This document shows positions 43,125 to 54,285 of a stretch of 64,000 nucleotides of DNA, in pieces (within the stretch, counting starts at the first letter, position 1; the number at the start of each line of letters is the position of its first letter). The stretch is taken from assembly GCA_905221605.1 (NCBI GenBank), contig CAJNDS010002795.1, forward strand, positions 85,001-149,000. The letters run 5' to 3'. Position numbers and translations under genes: made by a program. Source of the stretch: Symbiodinium natans. Its lineage: Eukaryota; Sar; Dinophyceae; Suessiales; Symbiodiniaceae. The notes beneath the pieces were generated by a model that worked only from the letters and a program-made list of their open reading frames with translations, did not search any database and was not told where the DNA came from.

Positions 43125-43552
43125 GGGGCTTAACCCTAAACCCTAAACCCGAAACCCTAAACCCTAAACCCTAAACCCTGAGGGTTTAGGGTTTAGGGGT
43201 TTTGGGGTCTAGGGCAGGCCGGCAGCAAGTTCTGCGGGGTCATCGCCGGCGAGGCTGCTTCTCCTCCAGGCAAAGGTTAGTGTTTAGGGTTTAGGGTTTA
43301 GGGTTTAGGGTTTAGGGTTTAGGGTTTAGGGTTTAGGGTTTAGGGTTTAGGGTTTAGGGTTTAGGGTTTAGGGTTTAGGGTTTAGGGTTTAGGGTTTAGG
43401 GTTTAGGGTTACGGTTTAGGGTTTAGGGTTTAGGGTTTAGGGTTTAGGGTTTAGGGTTTAGGGTTTAGGGTTTAGGGTTTAGGGTTTAGGGTTTAGGGTT
43501 TAGGGTTTAGGGTTTAGGGTTTAGGGTTTAGGGTTTAGGGTTTAGGGTGTAT
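43125..43552. repeat. Tail-to-tail junction, then 270-bp TTTAGGG array
   Basis: CCCTAAA units 43125-43180 pass directly (CCCTGAGGGTTTAGGG) into TTTAGGG units to 43215. After 65 bp, 43280-43552 is an almost perfect array of about 38 units with one GGGTTACGG change. Confidence 0.95.
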
Positions 43553-43689
43553 AGAAGGGAAGCTCGCTGGTGCTAAAAGCACCCGGGCCGCTCGCTTGCG
43601 TTAGCATGTAGTCCCACCCCAACCACCCAAACTATTCTCATTTAGGGGTTAGGGTTCACCCCCCAAACCCCCCTCAAGGGGGGCTTTCT

Positions 43690-43945
43690 TGCTTTTTGCA
43701 GAGAAAGAGCAGGGCGGGGTCTCCCGAGCTTCATGGAGCCTGTCAGTGGCTCGTAGGCTTCTTGGAGCTTTCACGGAGTAAAATGGAAGGTGCCCAAAAC
43801 CGTCAATTGCAATACAAAAAACCGACATTTTCGGGCTTGAAAGGGCAGCAAAAACGGTCGGGGGTAGCAGGGGCCTCGGCCGGCCCCTGCTTTTCAACAT
43901 GGAGGGTGCCCAAAACCGTCGATTTGCAATACCTGGATCTCAGGC
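43690..43945 (+). repeat. Direct repeat with GGTGCCCAAAACCGTC
   Basis: GGTGCCCAAAACCGTCAATT (43789) and GGTGCCCAAAACCGTCGATT (43905), each followed by TGCAATAC, are about 116 bp apart. Confidence 0.8.
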
Positions 43946-44084
43946 TTCAAGAGTATTGGGGAGGTCTGAACAGGGCCTGAGACCCTGTCAGCTCAGGCCC
44001 CAGAGGCCCTCTGAGGCCCGAGCCCTGGCCACAAATCCGGAACTGTGGTCAGGGCGTCCCGAGGTCCAGGCAGGGTCCTAGGCG

Positions 44085-44230
44085 GGTCCCAGGAGGGGGG
44101 TCCAGAAGGTCCCAGGAATTTTTCAGGAGGGTGCCAGGGGGTCCAAGGGGGTTTCAGGGGGGTCCCAGGGGGGTCCCAGGGGGGTCCCGGGGGGGTCCCA
44201 GGGAGGTCCAGGGGTGTCCCAGGGCGCAGG
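44085..44230 (+). repeat. Minisatellite GGGGTCCCAGGG
   Basis: About ten 10-13 bp units (GGGGGGTCCCAGGG). Long Gly/Pro-rich frames on both strands at 43993-44418 come from it. Confidence 0.9.
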
Positions 44231-44557
44231 TTCGGTTTCAAAGTTTTTCTGCACGTTTTTTGCAGATTGCCCCCTACACCAGCCCAGAAGGAGGGGGGGT
44301 CCCTGGATTCTGCCACTCAAGGCCCGGAACTGCCCCGGGGGTACCCCCCGGACCCCCAAAAAACACCAAACACCTCAATGGTGCGGGGTTTGGGGTCCAA
44401 ATCATATTAGCGCCCTAGGTCTGAGGCGTAGCCAGGCACTGCAGGCCCCGTCTACCGGGAGGCTTTACCCTCCCTCACCGTTCTGTAGAGACGCTCGGTC
44501 GGGGACCTCGGTCGAAGCCTCGAGCGCCCATGCAAATGGACAGCGGCGCTCTCGGCA

Positions 44558-44690
44558 GTTTAGGGTTTAGGGTTTAGGGTTTAGGGTTTAGGGTTTAGGG
44601 TTTAGGGTTTAGGGTTTAGGGTTTAGGGTTTAGGGTTTAGGGTTTAGGGTTTAGGGTTTAGGGTTTAGGGTTTAGGGTTGGGAGTTTAGG
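44558..44690 (+). repeat. Telomere-like array TTTAGGG
   Basis: About 17 perfect units, then a GGGAGTTTA variant. Short mixed C and G tracts follow at 44920-44998. Confidence 0.95.
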
Positions 44691-45529
44691 AGTTTAGGGC
44701 TGAGTGGGGAACAACCTACCTCGAGCTGGTTCCCAGAATTTGCGGTCGGAATCTGGCGTCGTTCCATATGAGGCCTGTGTCCCCCCGTACGCTTGAGAAC
44801 CCCAAAATCGGTACAACCCTATTCTCGGAAACCGCCATATGTTCGGCTTCGCGGAGGTTGGGTAGTGGGTACGAGGCTGGCCAATTACTGGGGAACAGTG
44901 TTTAGTATCTGGGGTTTGGGCTTAAACCCTAAACCTTTTAAAACTTACTAGGGTTTCGCCTCAACCGTTTAGGGTTTGGGGTTTGGGGCTTGGGGTTTAG
45001 CACAATCCGCGACCAGAGGCTCTTTGTGGGAGTTGATGACAGGCGCCCCCAGACGCCTGGCCCGAACTCAACGCCAGCCTGTCCTGTCAGCGTCAGGTGC
45101 GCGAACAAGATGAATGCAGCCCGCTGGAACATCAGCGCCATGGCAGCCCTACCCCAAGGGCTCATAAATTCTTAGCAGCTTAGGGTTTATAACCTCAAAA
45201 CCCTACTCTAAACCCCAAACGCCTCAAACCCTTCAAAGAAAAACCCTCAGAACCCCACAACGTAAACCTCGCCTGTGGGCGGGTCCGGCTTCCGAGGTTT
45301 AAGGTGCTACTCTGTTAGGGTTTTGGGTTTAGCAACCCTCAGCCCTAAACCTAAGCCGTTATGGGGTTTAGGTTTAGGGTTTAGGGTAGAAGGTTTATAG
45401 GGCATGTGGGTCATATAGGGGTTTGGGGCTTAGAGCTCACTTGTTGAAGCATCTTTCTTGTCGTGGCCATGTGGCAGGCAGCTTTGCTAATCGGCTTCGC
45501 GATTCAAGCGAGGGCTTGATACTTAACCC

Positions 45530-46125
45530 TTTAAACCCTAAATCCTGCAGTGATTTGTTCCCTAAACCCTAAACCCTAAACCCTAAACCCTAAACCCTAA
45601 ACCCTAAACCCTAAACCCTAAACCCTAAACCCTAAACCCTAAACCCTAAACCCTAAACCCTAAACCCTAAGCCCGACAGAGGGTGATAGTTTCGGACTTT
45701 GGGTGCCCCAAGTGTGGGATGTAGCCGCTCGTTCCTCGGACCCTCCAACCCAGAAGGCCCACAACCCCCGCCCTTCTTCAGGGCCCCCTGGTCCCTAGTA
45801 GGGAATGAGGGAATTTGGGCCCCATATGTACCCTTTAACCCTAAACCCTAAACCCTAAACCCTAAACCCTCTATTTAAGACAGCCGCCTTACCCTTCCGG
45901 TGTCAACCTGCCCGAACCCAGCCCCCTTTAGGTCTGGAGGGGACCTAATTCCCCCATTCCCTACGAAGAACCAGCCGGTTCTTCAGGGTTCAGGGGAGAA
46001 GACTGACTGGATCATCGAAGCCTTTGAAAGGCTGGCTTAAGGGCTTCAGGGTTTCGGGTTCAGGGTTGAGGGTTGAGGGTTTAGGGTTTAGGGTTTAGGG
46101 TTTAGGGTTTAGGGTTTAGGGTCCA
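45530..46125. repeat. CCCTAAA arrays nested in a foldback, then TTTAGGG array
   Basis: 45545-45675 is 18 clean CCCTAAA units. 45790-45972 is bounded by GTAGGGAATGAGGGAATT and AATTCCCCCATTCCCTACG and contains a CCCTAAA tract (45838-45872). 46045-46125 is in G orientation (GGGTTGA then TTTAGGG). Confidence 0.85.
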
Positions 46126-46729
46126 GCGTCTTAGGCCCTCAGACTTAGGGTTCATTTGAAGTTGTGGCAGTGGGCGGCATTTAGGGCTTCAGGCTTGAGG
46201 GGTTTGGTTGCCACTTGCTTGAGGGACCTACCGAATGGAACCTTGCAGAACTTCTCTTCATGGAGTGACACCACCGCACTAAACTAACCCCTAAACCCAA
46301 AAAATACCGGCCCATCAGCCGCTCAACTCCTTAACCCCAGACCCCTGAATCCCGAAATCCCAAACCCTCGGCCCTAGACCTTAATCCCATTCCAGGGCCG
46401 CGGCGACATTCAGCCGAGCAGGCTGGTTTCCTACGGTGATGACCTCAACAGGGCCGGCATTTTCCCATGTGCAAGAGTTTGGAGTTGGCAAGGCTTCATG
46501 GCATTCAATTTGGCTTCGACATCATAATAGGGTTTAGGGTCTTAAGCGGGGTTGCCAGAAACTAGCTTTAGGGCCCAAGAGTGTTCTTTTCCTTGGTACC
46601 TGGACCCCTAGGCGGGTGGTCTTTTGAGGGGGGCTTTACCGTTTTGGGTTTGTTTGTGTAGTGTTTCAGGCTTAGGGTTTCAAGGAGGTTTCTGGCATTT
46701 TGGTTTTAGGGCGAGGTGTTTTTGTGTAA

Positions 46730-46755
46730 GGTTAGGGTTAGGGTTAGGGTTAAGG
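46730..46755 (+). repeat. Four TTAGGG hexamers
   Basis: The only run of the animal-type hexamer in the window (GTTAGGGTTAGGGTTAGGG). Confidence 0.9.
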
Positions 46756-46966
46756 CGAGGTTTTGGGGTTCATGCTTATAGGTTTAGTTGAGGATTACTT
46801 AAAGGTCTTTTGAGGGTGAATTAGGATTCTAGCGGGTTTGTTGATATCGGCGAGTAAAGACTGGGATTTTGTGTTAGGGTTACTCAGCGCGGTGAGTTCT
46901 GCAAGTTACAGTTACAGCTCTCTTTAGCATCCCGCTTTACATATCCACACATATATAAGCATCAAA

Positions 46967-47253
46967 ACCCTAAACCCTAAACCCTAAACCCTCAACCCTA
47001 AACCCTATAAGCATAATATATGCACACTGAGCTAAACTTTCCGAACCGCCAGGAGACATGGGGGCACCATGTTCCCTAGCGCGATTCTAGAATCAAAGGG
47101 CCCCTGCTTGAAATTCTTATCGCCATGGTCCATCCCTTGAAAGGACCTACCTATACTCGGGTTTCGGGTTTCGGGTTTCGGGTTTCGGGTTTCGGGTTTA
47201 GGGTTTAGGGTTTAGGGTTTAGGGTTTAGGGTTTAGGGTTTAGGGTTTAGGGA
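46967..47253. repeat. CCCTAAA tract and GGGTTTC/TTTAGGG array
   Basis: C orientation 46967-47008. At 47157-47253 five GGGTTTC units are followed by about eight TTTAGGG units. Confidence 0.95.
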
Positions 47254-47900
47254 CATCCCACCTCCACGCCCAGAACTTGCACGATCTGCGGGCAGTTGAT
47301 GCATGCCTGGGCGCACTTCTTACGGGGCGCACTTGGGGCCCAAAAGTTGCAAGAATAGGGTAATCCAATTTCTTTTGGGAAACCTCATCATTGGGGTATC
47401 TACTACCTGGGTGCTTTCAACAAAAGGGTCGTCTGTGCCCCCTTTTGGCTCCAGGGGGCTGCACATGAGGAACTCAACTTTCGCCCCCCCTCCCCCGCCC
47501 CTTGCAAGCCCAAGGAGAAACGCAGGAATAAATCCCCCATCCATCCTTCATGCGACCCGTAGGCTGGACATTGGCATACTTTGTGGTTGCCAGGGCTTTG
47601 GGTCCGGGATTCGGGGCTGGGGTCTGGAAGCAGATTTTGCCGGCGCCCTAAACGCAACAAACTGCGAGAGCGAAGCGTGAAACGCGATGCTTCCTTTGGA
47701 CGAGCGTCACGCCTGCTTGTGCGCCCGAAAAACCCAACTTGACCCTTGACTCCTAAAACCCTAAACCATAAACCTTAGAAACTAAGCCCTTCACGTCCAG
47801 AGAAAGAAGGCCTGTCGAACTCCGACAGCTAGCTTGGAAGATTAGCTGTTCTCAGCGTCACCTTTGCGTCGGGAAGCGCGCAGGCTGTGCTGTGCGAGCT
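47254..47900. other. Unique spacer upstream of the U6-like sequence
   Basis: Frames of 74-125 codons overlap on both strands at 47303-47680 without a domain. One C-rich tract lies at 47484-47500. No upstream element typical of U6 genes was recognised before 47901. Confidence 0.4.
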
Positions 47901-47975
47901 ACATCCGAAACACCTGCCAAATCCTAAAGGGGATTAGCATGGGAACCCCGCACAGGGAAATGCCACGAATCGCGC
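47901..47975 (+). pseudogene. U6 snRNA-like sequence, degenerate
   Basis: Seen: ACATCCGA at 47901-47908, then 23 nt, then GATTAGCATGG at 47932-47942. In plant-type U6 snRNA the same two blocks occur with the same 23-nt spacing. Downstream, after a 3-nt insertion, CCCCGCACAGGG...ATGCCACG..AATCG follows the U6 order CCCCTGCGCAAGGATGACACG..AAATCG. The catalytic AGC triad region (GATTAGC) is kept, but the ACAGAGA box that pairs with the 5' splice site is replaced by a CTAAAGGG-like stretch, and neither the 5' stem-loop nor a terminal T-run is evident. That makes a functional U6 unlikely; a retroposed or decayed copy is the best reading. The U6 reference is from memory, not from a search. Confidence 0.45.
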
Positions 47976-48214
47976 ATATTCCTATGCTATTCTTTGGGGT
48001 CACTCTCTTTTGCTTTGGGTGTGGGGGACGGCCCCGAATAGTCCCCTTCAAAAACCCTGGAAGCCGTTAACATGGCTCTCAGAGGTTGGCTGCAAAGTTA
48101 TTGGAGAGGATTGCTGCAGACTTCCCGCAGGCTGCGGGGCAAAGCTTCTCAGTCCCTCAGGAGTTTGGGGTAAAGAACCCCGCCAACAAAAAAAACGACC
48201 AAATGATACCAAAG

Positions 48215-48310
48215 GCACCCTCATGTATCCATCACCATACCCTATAGCCCCAAGGGTAATGGGAATACGAAGGGTGCCCTTTTTGGTTTATACGGGAATA
48301 CCCTACAAAA
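48215..48310. mobile_element. Partial foldback repeat (GGGTGCCCTTTTTGG family)
   Basis: GAAGGGTGCCCTTTTTGGTT, TTATACGGGAATACCC and an upstream CCCAAGGGTAATGGG resemble the core of the GGTTGCCCA family. Confidence 0.4.
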
Positions 48311-48604
48311 GTGGTAAAAGTGGAATAAGACTCTTCTCTGGGGAAGAATACCTTGCAGACCCCTAAGGTGCGAGAGGCACCGGAAGGATTCAGAACCCTA
48401 ATGGGTGAATTTGCTGTGTCAAGAAGGTTAACCTTGGCTTCAAAAGCGGGGCGACCAGAATTACAGTAGATAGTAGTATAGGGTAAAAGGACCCCGATTT
48501 GGTCTGTGTGGGAAAGTTCGGGGGGGTTTTGGGGGGGGGGGGGGGGGGGGAGGTCTATGATTCTTGAGGCTGCATGCTTCCCTTCTTTAACCCTTTCAGC
48601 ACAT

Positions 48605-48705
48605 GGGGATTTCCGAAATTAGGGGCACCTTCTTGGGGTCCTTATTACAAGGGACTGCTACTATTTGGGGATTTATATTGGGCTCCCCTATATTCGTAAA
48701 ACCCC
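48605..48705. mobile_element. MITE-like repeat with TTTCCGAAATTAGGGG / CCCCTATATTCGTAAA ends
   Basis: Imperfect inverted ends; relatives at 34140, 53720 and 62535. It abuts the next foldback at CATATGG. Confidence 0.6.
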
Positions 48706-48816
48706 CATATGGGTGGCTGTCAAAATTATAATCCCTTTTGGGGTACCCTAAATATTAGGTGCCGTATAATAATAAGGATCCAAACAGGGACCATAATTTT
48801 GACAGCCACCCATATG
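48706..48816. mobile_element. Foldback element, 111 bp, 24-bp perfect inverted ends
   Basis: The left end CATATGGGTGGCTGTCAAAA and its reverse complement at the right end (to 48816) match over 24 bp, then CCC/GGG after three mismatches. A diverged half copy (GGGTGGATGTCAAAATTAGG) lies at 2425-2444. Confidence 0.8.
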
Positions 48817-48959
48817 ATTAAACTTGTCATTCAGTACAACAACTGGCCTTCACGCTGGAAACGGCTCACGAAGGTGGGACTGAGATCCATCTGCTTGGCA
48901 ACCCTCTTTCTTTAAACGCATTGGTCAGAGTCGAAACAGACTGCAACTTGGGCATTTTT

Positions 48960-49190
48960 TGTCGAAACCGGCACGGTTCTAATCATTAAGACCTCTATGT
49001 TACTTAAATCCTTCTGGCCGCTATATATAATTTTGCTACTGCAATTAAACCCCAAAAGCCTATTCTAATTATTGAGGCCCCTATATTTGTGATGTCCTTG
49101 TGGTCCCTACATATTATTTATACTCTAGTAACCCCACAAAACCCTCTTCTAATCATGAAGGCCCCAAAATAACTTAAGTCCGAGGGTCTG
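48960..49190. repeat. Dispersed AT-rich repeat with CTATTCTAATTATTGAGGCC
   Basis: Two head-to-tail diverged units: AAAAGCCTATTCTAATTATTG (49054) and AAAACCCTCTTCTAATCATG (49138). Inverted relatives at 56216-56302, 56637-56680 and 57153-57262; a fragment at 52360-52386. Confidence 0.65.
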
Positions 49191-49265
49191 AAGGGCACCT
49201 CCCCTCAAGAACATGGCTCGTACACCAGGGGTTAGGGGGGGCCAGAGTGCTGCCACTTCACTGTT

Positions 49266-50015
49266 CGGGGGTTTAGGGTTTAGGGTTTAGGGTTTAGGGT
49301 TTAGGGTTTAGGGTTCAGGGTTCAGGGTTTAGGGTTTAGGATCGGCGGAAAACTGCCCATGATGCGGGTAACCGTCAAAGAGGGGGCTCCACACAGACCA
49401 TCTGGCACCGCGGTGGACCCCAGACTGACGAGCAGCACATTGTTTCCTTCCTTGCGGATTCCTGGGTTTAGGGTTTAGGGTTTAGGGTTTAGGGTTTAGG
49501 GTTTAGGGTTTAGGGTTTAGGGCTTAGGGTTTAGGGTTTAGGGTTTAGGGTTTAGGGTTTAGCGTTTAGGGACCTGGGTTTGTGTTTACCTCCTCTCCGG
49601 GCTTGGAGTCCGTCTGTCCCCGCCCGAACCTTGTCGGAGGGTCGGATCAAACTTCAGGGGTACAGGCAAGGACCCCTAGAACAATCTTATAACCCTTATA
49701 TATACACACATATATACCTTATATAGTCACTATATACCAAAGTAGCCCCCATATAACCCCCAAATAATTTTCAAGGGTCCCTTACAAGGGTCCCTCCTTG
49801 AGTCCCTTGACAACCGAACCCCTGAGCCTAAATTCCACCCGTGGGGGTCCCCAAGAAATACCGGGTACAGTCAACGATGCCGGGGGTTCCGAGTCTGGGG
49901 TGGGTTTAGGGTTTAGGGTTTAAGGTTTAGGGTTTAGGGTTTAGGGTTTAGGGTCTAGGGTCTAGGGTCTAGGGTCTAGGGTTTACGGTGGAATTAGGGT
50001 TTGGGGTTGAGGGTC
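49266..50015 (+). repeat. Three TTTAGGG arrays
   Basis: 49266-49341, 49464-49572 and 49903-49991 (with four GGGTCTA units). Between the last two is an AT-rich TATATACACA stretch (49695-49735). Confidence 0.95.
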
Positions 50016-50843
50016 CAAGAAACGGTTCAGGGCTTCGGGTTCAATTTGGACCTCGGCTTTTAGTTTACACGCCGTCTAACTGCTAGCTACCAGAGGACGG
50101 GAGTGCCCTCGGTCGGCTCAGCACTGTGCTGCAGTGTCACTTCTTCGTTTCAAATCGTCTCCGCCTAGGGAGCTCTGCTTGAGCGACGCGGGAAAAGGAA
50201 GTCATATGGGAACCCACCAACGGAACCCGAGGAAGACATGGCTCCTCCATGTTCCTGCGGCTCCATGCTTGAAACTCCCGTATGAACTCCTTTGGTAAAG
50301 CAATGTGCGTCGGGACATGCATTGGTGAATCGGTCTATTTGACCAAGTTGGCTTCCCTAGGGTATAGGGCAAGTTATTGTGTGAATGGTGTGGGAACCCA
50401 AAATGCAGGCCCCCACCCCCCACCCGCGGAAACGTGACGATCGGGGTGGCCGTGTAGGGTTGAGGGTTCATGAACTGAGGGAAGGAGGAGCCTTAATCGC
50501 ATGGTCTAGCAGGCTTCCGCCCTCGTTGACCGATTCACCCAAACCTCAACCGAAGGGCTTGCGGGGTGTTTGTAAGGGGCTTACAGGGGTCTACAATATA
50601 AGGGTCTATGCCTAAGCCGTAAACCCGCAACCCACAATTCCTGTACAGCTTGAATTCTATTGCGGAGGTCTACGTCCAACTCAAAAAGTTTGAGCCGTAA
50701 GACCAGCGTCACGCCAAACGCTAAACTAACTTAAGCTGAACTCCCCGAAGCGCTAGTATCCCGAGCGCCCCAGGACCTAGGCACTCAACGGGAACGCGTT
50801 TGTTTGCTGCGCAGGGTGTATGCAAAACTTTAAACGCTCTGTG
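50016..50843. other. Unique spacer without recognised gene
   Basis: Overlapping frames of 61-89 codons on both strands. Nothing recognised. Confidence 0.4.
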
Positions 50844-51028
50844 AACCCTAAACCCTAAACCCGAAACCCTAGCCTCGTCACGAAATGGGCTCAAATTCGG
50901 AATTCAGCACACTTCGCTCCAGGCACCTGGTGCCCTCCACTCCCCAGTGACGGCAAAGCCTGGGCTTCACGGACTTAGGGTTTAGGGTTTAGGGTTTAGG
51001 GTTTAGGGTTTAGGGTTTAGGGCTTCGA
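50844..51028. repeat. Telomere-like tracts, C then G
   Basis: C orientation 50844-50873, G orientation 50976-51028. Confidence 0.9.
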
Positions 51029-51305
51029 TGTGGTTGTTGTAGGATGTTTCAAAGTTGTCCCGGATGCCTCTGAACACCCTGGTGTTTGGGGGTTTCCGAC
51101 ACCGGGGTTGTTTCACTGTTGGGGTTCCTATGAGAGGGATCATCGTATTTTGCAAGGGGGTCCCCGATGCCCACATTTTATATGTGTGAAGTAAGTTGAG
51201 GCTTTGCGGTCCCCTGGGGTCTTTGCCGGCTCTTTGAGAGCAAGATCTCAGGGCCTCTTGGGGTGCTCGGAGCGCTTTGAGGGTTTAATTGGATCCAGCT
51301 TATGC

Positions 51306-51417
51306 CTTGGCTGCACTCAGGAGGGTAGCCAAAAATTAAACTTTTAGCTGCCTTATTAAGAAACCCAATTAACCCAAAAAGGGTAAGGATCTAAAGTTAC
51401 AGTAAAGTACCACAAAG
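51306..51417 (+). repeat. Dispersed 112-bp repeat, copy 3
   Basis: Starts CTTGGCTGCACTCAGGAGGG. Its first 27 bases form a hairpin (TTGGCTGC against GTAGCCAA); a second stem pairs AACTTTTAG with CTAAAGTT, and a third is ACCCAAAAAGGGT. Confidence 0.85.
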
Positions 51418-51748
51418 GTATGGTTCAGGCTAAGCCCCGCAGCCCCGCACCCGGAACCTGAATCCTGAACTCTTACACGCGAAGCCCTACAACACTGAAC
51501 CCTACAACCCCCTTGAACCACCCGAAACCCAAAACCCTAAACCTAATTCCTAAACGCTCCGAACCCGAACTCCGACAGACATAGCCAGCTCTCCTGAATG
51601 TCCCACTTCGGGTCCCCAAAAGCGTCTAGGGCTTAGGGTTTAGTGTGTAGGGCGTTTAGTTTACGGTAGGATTTAGATGCAGGGTGCCCGCATCAAAGGG
51701 GGCCATAATGAAGCGAACTGGCCGTGTGGGAGGCTCTCTAAAATGATT

Positions 51749-51771
51749 TTTTTTTTTTTTTGGGGGGGGGG
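51749..51771 (+). repeat. Poly-T to poly-G junction
   Basis: T13 followed by G10. Overlapping Phe/Gly and Pro/Lys frames are artefacts. Confidence 0.85.
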
Positions 51772-51914
51772 GGAGGGGCTGCTATTGTGGTTCGGAGCCT
51801 CAGATATGCCATCAAACGGCCTCTTTTTTTTCGCCCTCCCCCTCCCCCCCTCCCCCCCTGGCATGCGAGGCGCTGCTTCTGGATCCACCGCACCTAGCAC
51901 TCCACGGGTTTGGG

Positions 51915-51973
51915 GGGTTTAGGGTTTAGGGTTGAGGGCTAGGGCTTAGGGTTTAGGGTTTAGGGTTTAGGGT

Positions 51974-52019
<46 letters not shown>

Positions 52020-52029
52020 GGTTAGGGGT

Positions 52030-52068
<39 letters not shown>

Positions 52069-52135
52069 GGTTTAGGGTTTAGGGTTTAGGGCTTAGAGTT
52101 TAGGGTTTAGGGTTTAGGGTTCAGGGTTCTGAGCC
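51915..52135 (+). repeat. Telomere-like array with GGGTTGA block
   Basis: TTTAGGG units, then about 14 GGGTTGA units (51972-52068), then TTTAGGG again: the variant block is sandwiched. Confidence 0.97.
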
Positions 52136-52381
52136 CTAGCTCTTGCCAAGCCCTGGCCCTACACCCTTAACGTGAGGCTTGTGGGCTTGTGGGGGCAAGT
52201 TTAACGTCAGGTGGAAGTCTACACTCGAACCTAGGGGTTTAAAGGGATTAGATGTTCAGGCTCCTGTGTTTGAGCCCAGGTTGGACCTGACCTCCATACT
52301 AATGGTAGTATCCCCTTATCTTCCCTATACAATTATACGAGAATGACCCCCCCCCCCCCAAACCCTATTCTAATTATGAAG

Positions 52382-53358
52382 GCCCCTAAACCCTAAACCC
52401 TAAACCATAAACCCTAAACCCTAAACCGAATTTACTGAAGATCCACCCAACAGCCTCGGCAGGCCGGAGGTCGGAGCCAAAGACCACCTACCAGGCCGAG
52501 CTAAGGGCTTGAGCGTCTCGGGGATCAGGGCCCTAAACCCTAAACCCTAAACCCTGAACCCCAAACCCTAAACCCTAAACCCTAAACCCTAAACCCTAAA
52601 CCCTAAGGGTGTTAGGGGCTTAGGGGCTTAGGTGTCGGGGGGCTTAAGGGTTGAGGGTCTTCGACCCGAGGCGGCATCTGAGACCCGACCGCCTTCTGCA
52701 CCGTTTATGGTTTAGGGTTTAGGGTTTAGGGTTTAGGGTTTAGGGTTTAGGGTTTAGGGTTTAGGGTTTAGGGTTTAGGGGGTTAAGGGTTCAGGGGGTT
52801 TAGGGGGTTCAGGGGGTTTAGGGGGTTTAGGGGTTTAGGGGTTTAGGGGGGTTTAGGGGTTTAGGGGTTTAGGTTTAGTGCAATTCAGAGTCCTTTTTTT
52901 CACCCCTCAACGACCAAAAGCCCTGAGCCCGAAAAACCGAAAAGAGACCTAAAAGCCCTAAAGCCCTGAAGCAGGCTTAGGCTTTGGGCTTACGGTTTGG
53001 GTCTTCAGGGCTTGAGGGCTCAAGGGTTTGATTCTTCAGCCCTAAACCCTGACCTCCCAAACCCTAAACCCTAAACCCTGAACTCCCTAAACCCTAAACC
53101 CCAAACCCCAAACCCCAAACCCTGAACTCCTAGGAAAAAGAGAGACATGCACCTCTTGAACGCCATCCTGGAGCACCAGCCTGGGTGGCATGCGGGAGGC
53201 ATTTCGAGTTGGGGGGCTTCGGGTTTCGGATTTCGGGTTTGGGGTTTGGGGTTTAGGGTTTAGGGTGGAGGGTTTGGGATTTCGGGTTTAAGGTCTGGGG
53301 TTTAGGGCTTAGGGTTTAGGGTGTAGGGTTTGGGATTTAGGGTTTGGGGTTTGAAGCA
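52382..53358. repeat. Alternating arrays with GGGGTTTA octamers
   Basis: C 52382-52432; C 52530-52605; G 52708-52878 (heptamers passing into GGGGTTTA and GGGGGTTTA); C 53038-53130; G 53215-53358 with many variants. Confidence 0.95.
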
Positions 53359-53719
53359 GTGATATCATTGCGACAGAGTCAGACTAATCATCTGCTGATA
53401 CTTGCCTTTCTGCTTTTGGAATGCCTACGTGGCACAAGAGCAACAACACCGCAACCTAGTACGTAGACCAGGGATGATATTCAATCCTGCCAGATTGGGG
53501 CCAAAACGAAGAGGCCCGACTCCAGCTACGCACCTGCGCACCGCACAGATGGCAGCGCACTTGGTGGCACTACTAGGGCTTAGGGTTTAGGGGCTTAGGG
53601 TTTAGGGTCTAGCGGCAGCGGAAATTCCTCTCAGAGACAGGGGCCAGTCCGGCAGTCTACTGCCTGCAGCGGTGCGTGCACATCTTCCGAAGAGATCGAG
53701 AGCGGCGGCGGCGGTGGCG

Positions 53720-53812
53720 ATGGGAGTTTACGATATTGGGGGTGCCTTAAGGGCATCCTACAGATTGGGGGGGTCTGTTTTAGGGGTCCCCTATTTTCGT
53801 AAACCCCCATAT
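53720..53812. mobile_element. MITE-like repeat with ATGGGAGTTTACGATATTGG end
   Basis: The right end, TATTTTCGTAAACCCCCATA, is the inverted counterpart of the left. Same family as 34140, 48605 and 62535. Confidence 0.65.
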
Positions 53813-54010
53813 GGAGTAGTCCATGGGATTGAGGACACTTCTGCGCACACATGCCTGTTCAGAGACACTTTTTGAGTAGGCAAAGTTGAGAAGACAGCGC
53901 TGGATCCATTGGGGTCCCATAACGTTGGGGCTTTCGGGTTTAGGGGGGAGCTCTACCCGCTCAGGGCAGAAGGTCGAAGGCTCGGAACTCAAAGCTCCGA
54001 TACACGATCT

Positions 54011-54285
54011 GCCATCTAAGTGCAGCCCCCAAACCCTAGGGTCTGAAGTATGCGCCCGTACTTGGGGACCCTATTTGCTACCCTTATTTCCACTTTATGT
54101 ATTTTACAGTAGGGCCGGCGGATCCCTATAAACAAGGGTAAGGGATCATACGCAGCGCCCATGGCAAACCGTGAGTAAGAGGGTATCAACCATCTAAGTG
54201 CAGCCCCAAACCCTCGGGTCCGAAGTATGGGCCCGTACTTGGGGACCGTATTTGTTACCCCTTTTCCACTTTATGTATTGTTTTG
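54011..54285 (+). repeat. Tandem direct repeat, about 95 bp, spacing 178 bp
   Basis: CCATCTAAGTGCAGCCCC at 54012 and again at 54190. Both continue with GAAGTATG..CCCGTACTTGGGGACC and end at TTTCCACTTTATGTATT. Roughly 90% identical by eye. Confidence 0.85.

Noticed and set aside
46730-46755. Animal-type TTAGGG telomere repeat as evidence of an animal host sequence
   Set aside because: Only four units among many TTTAGGG variants; best seen as one more variant.
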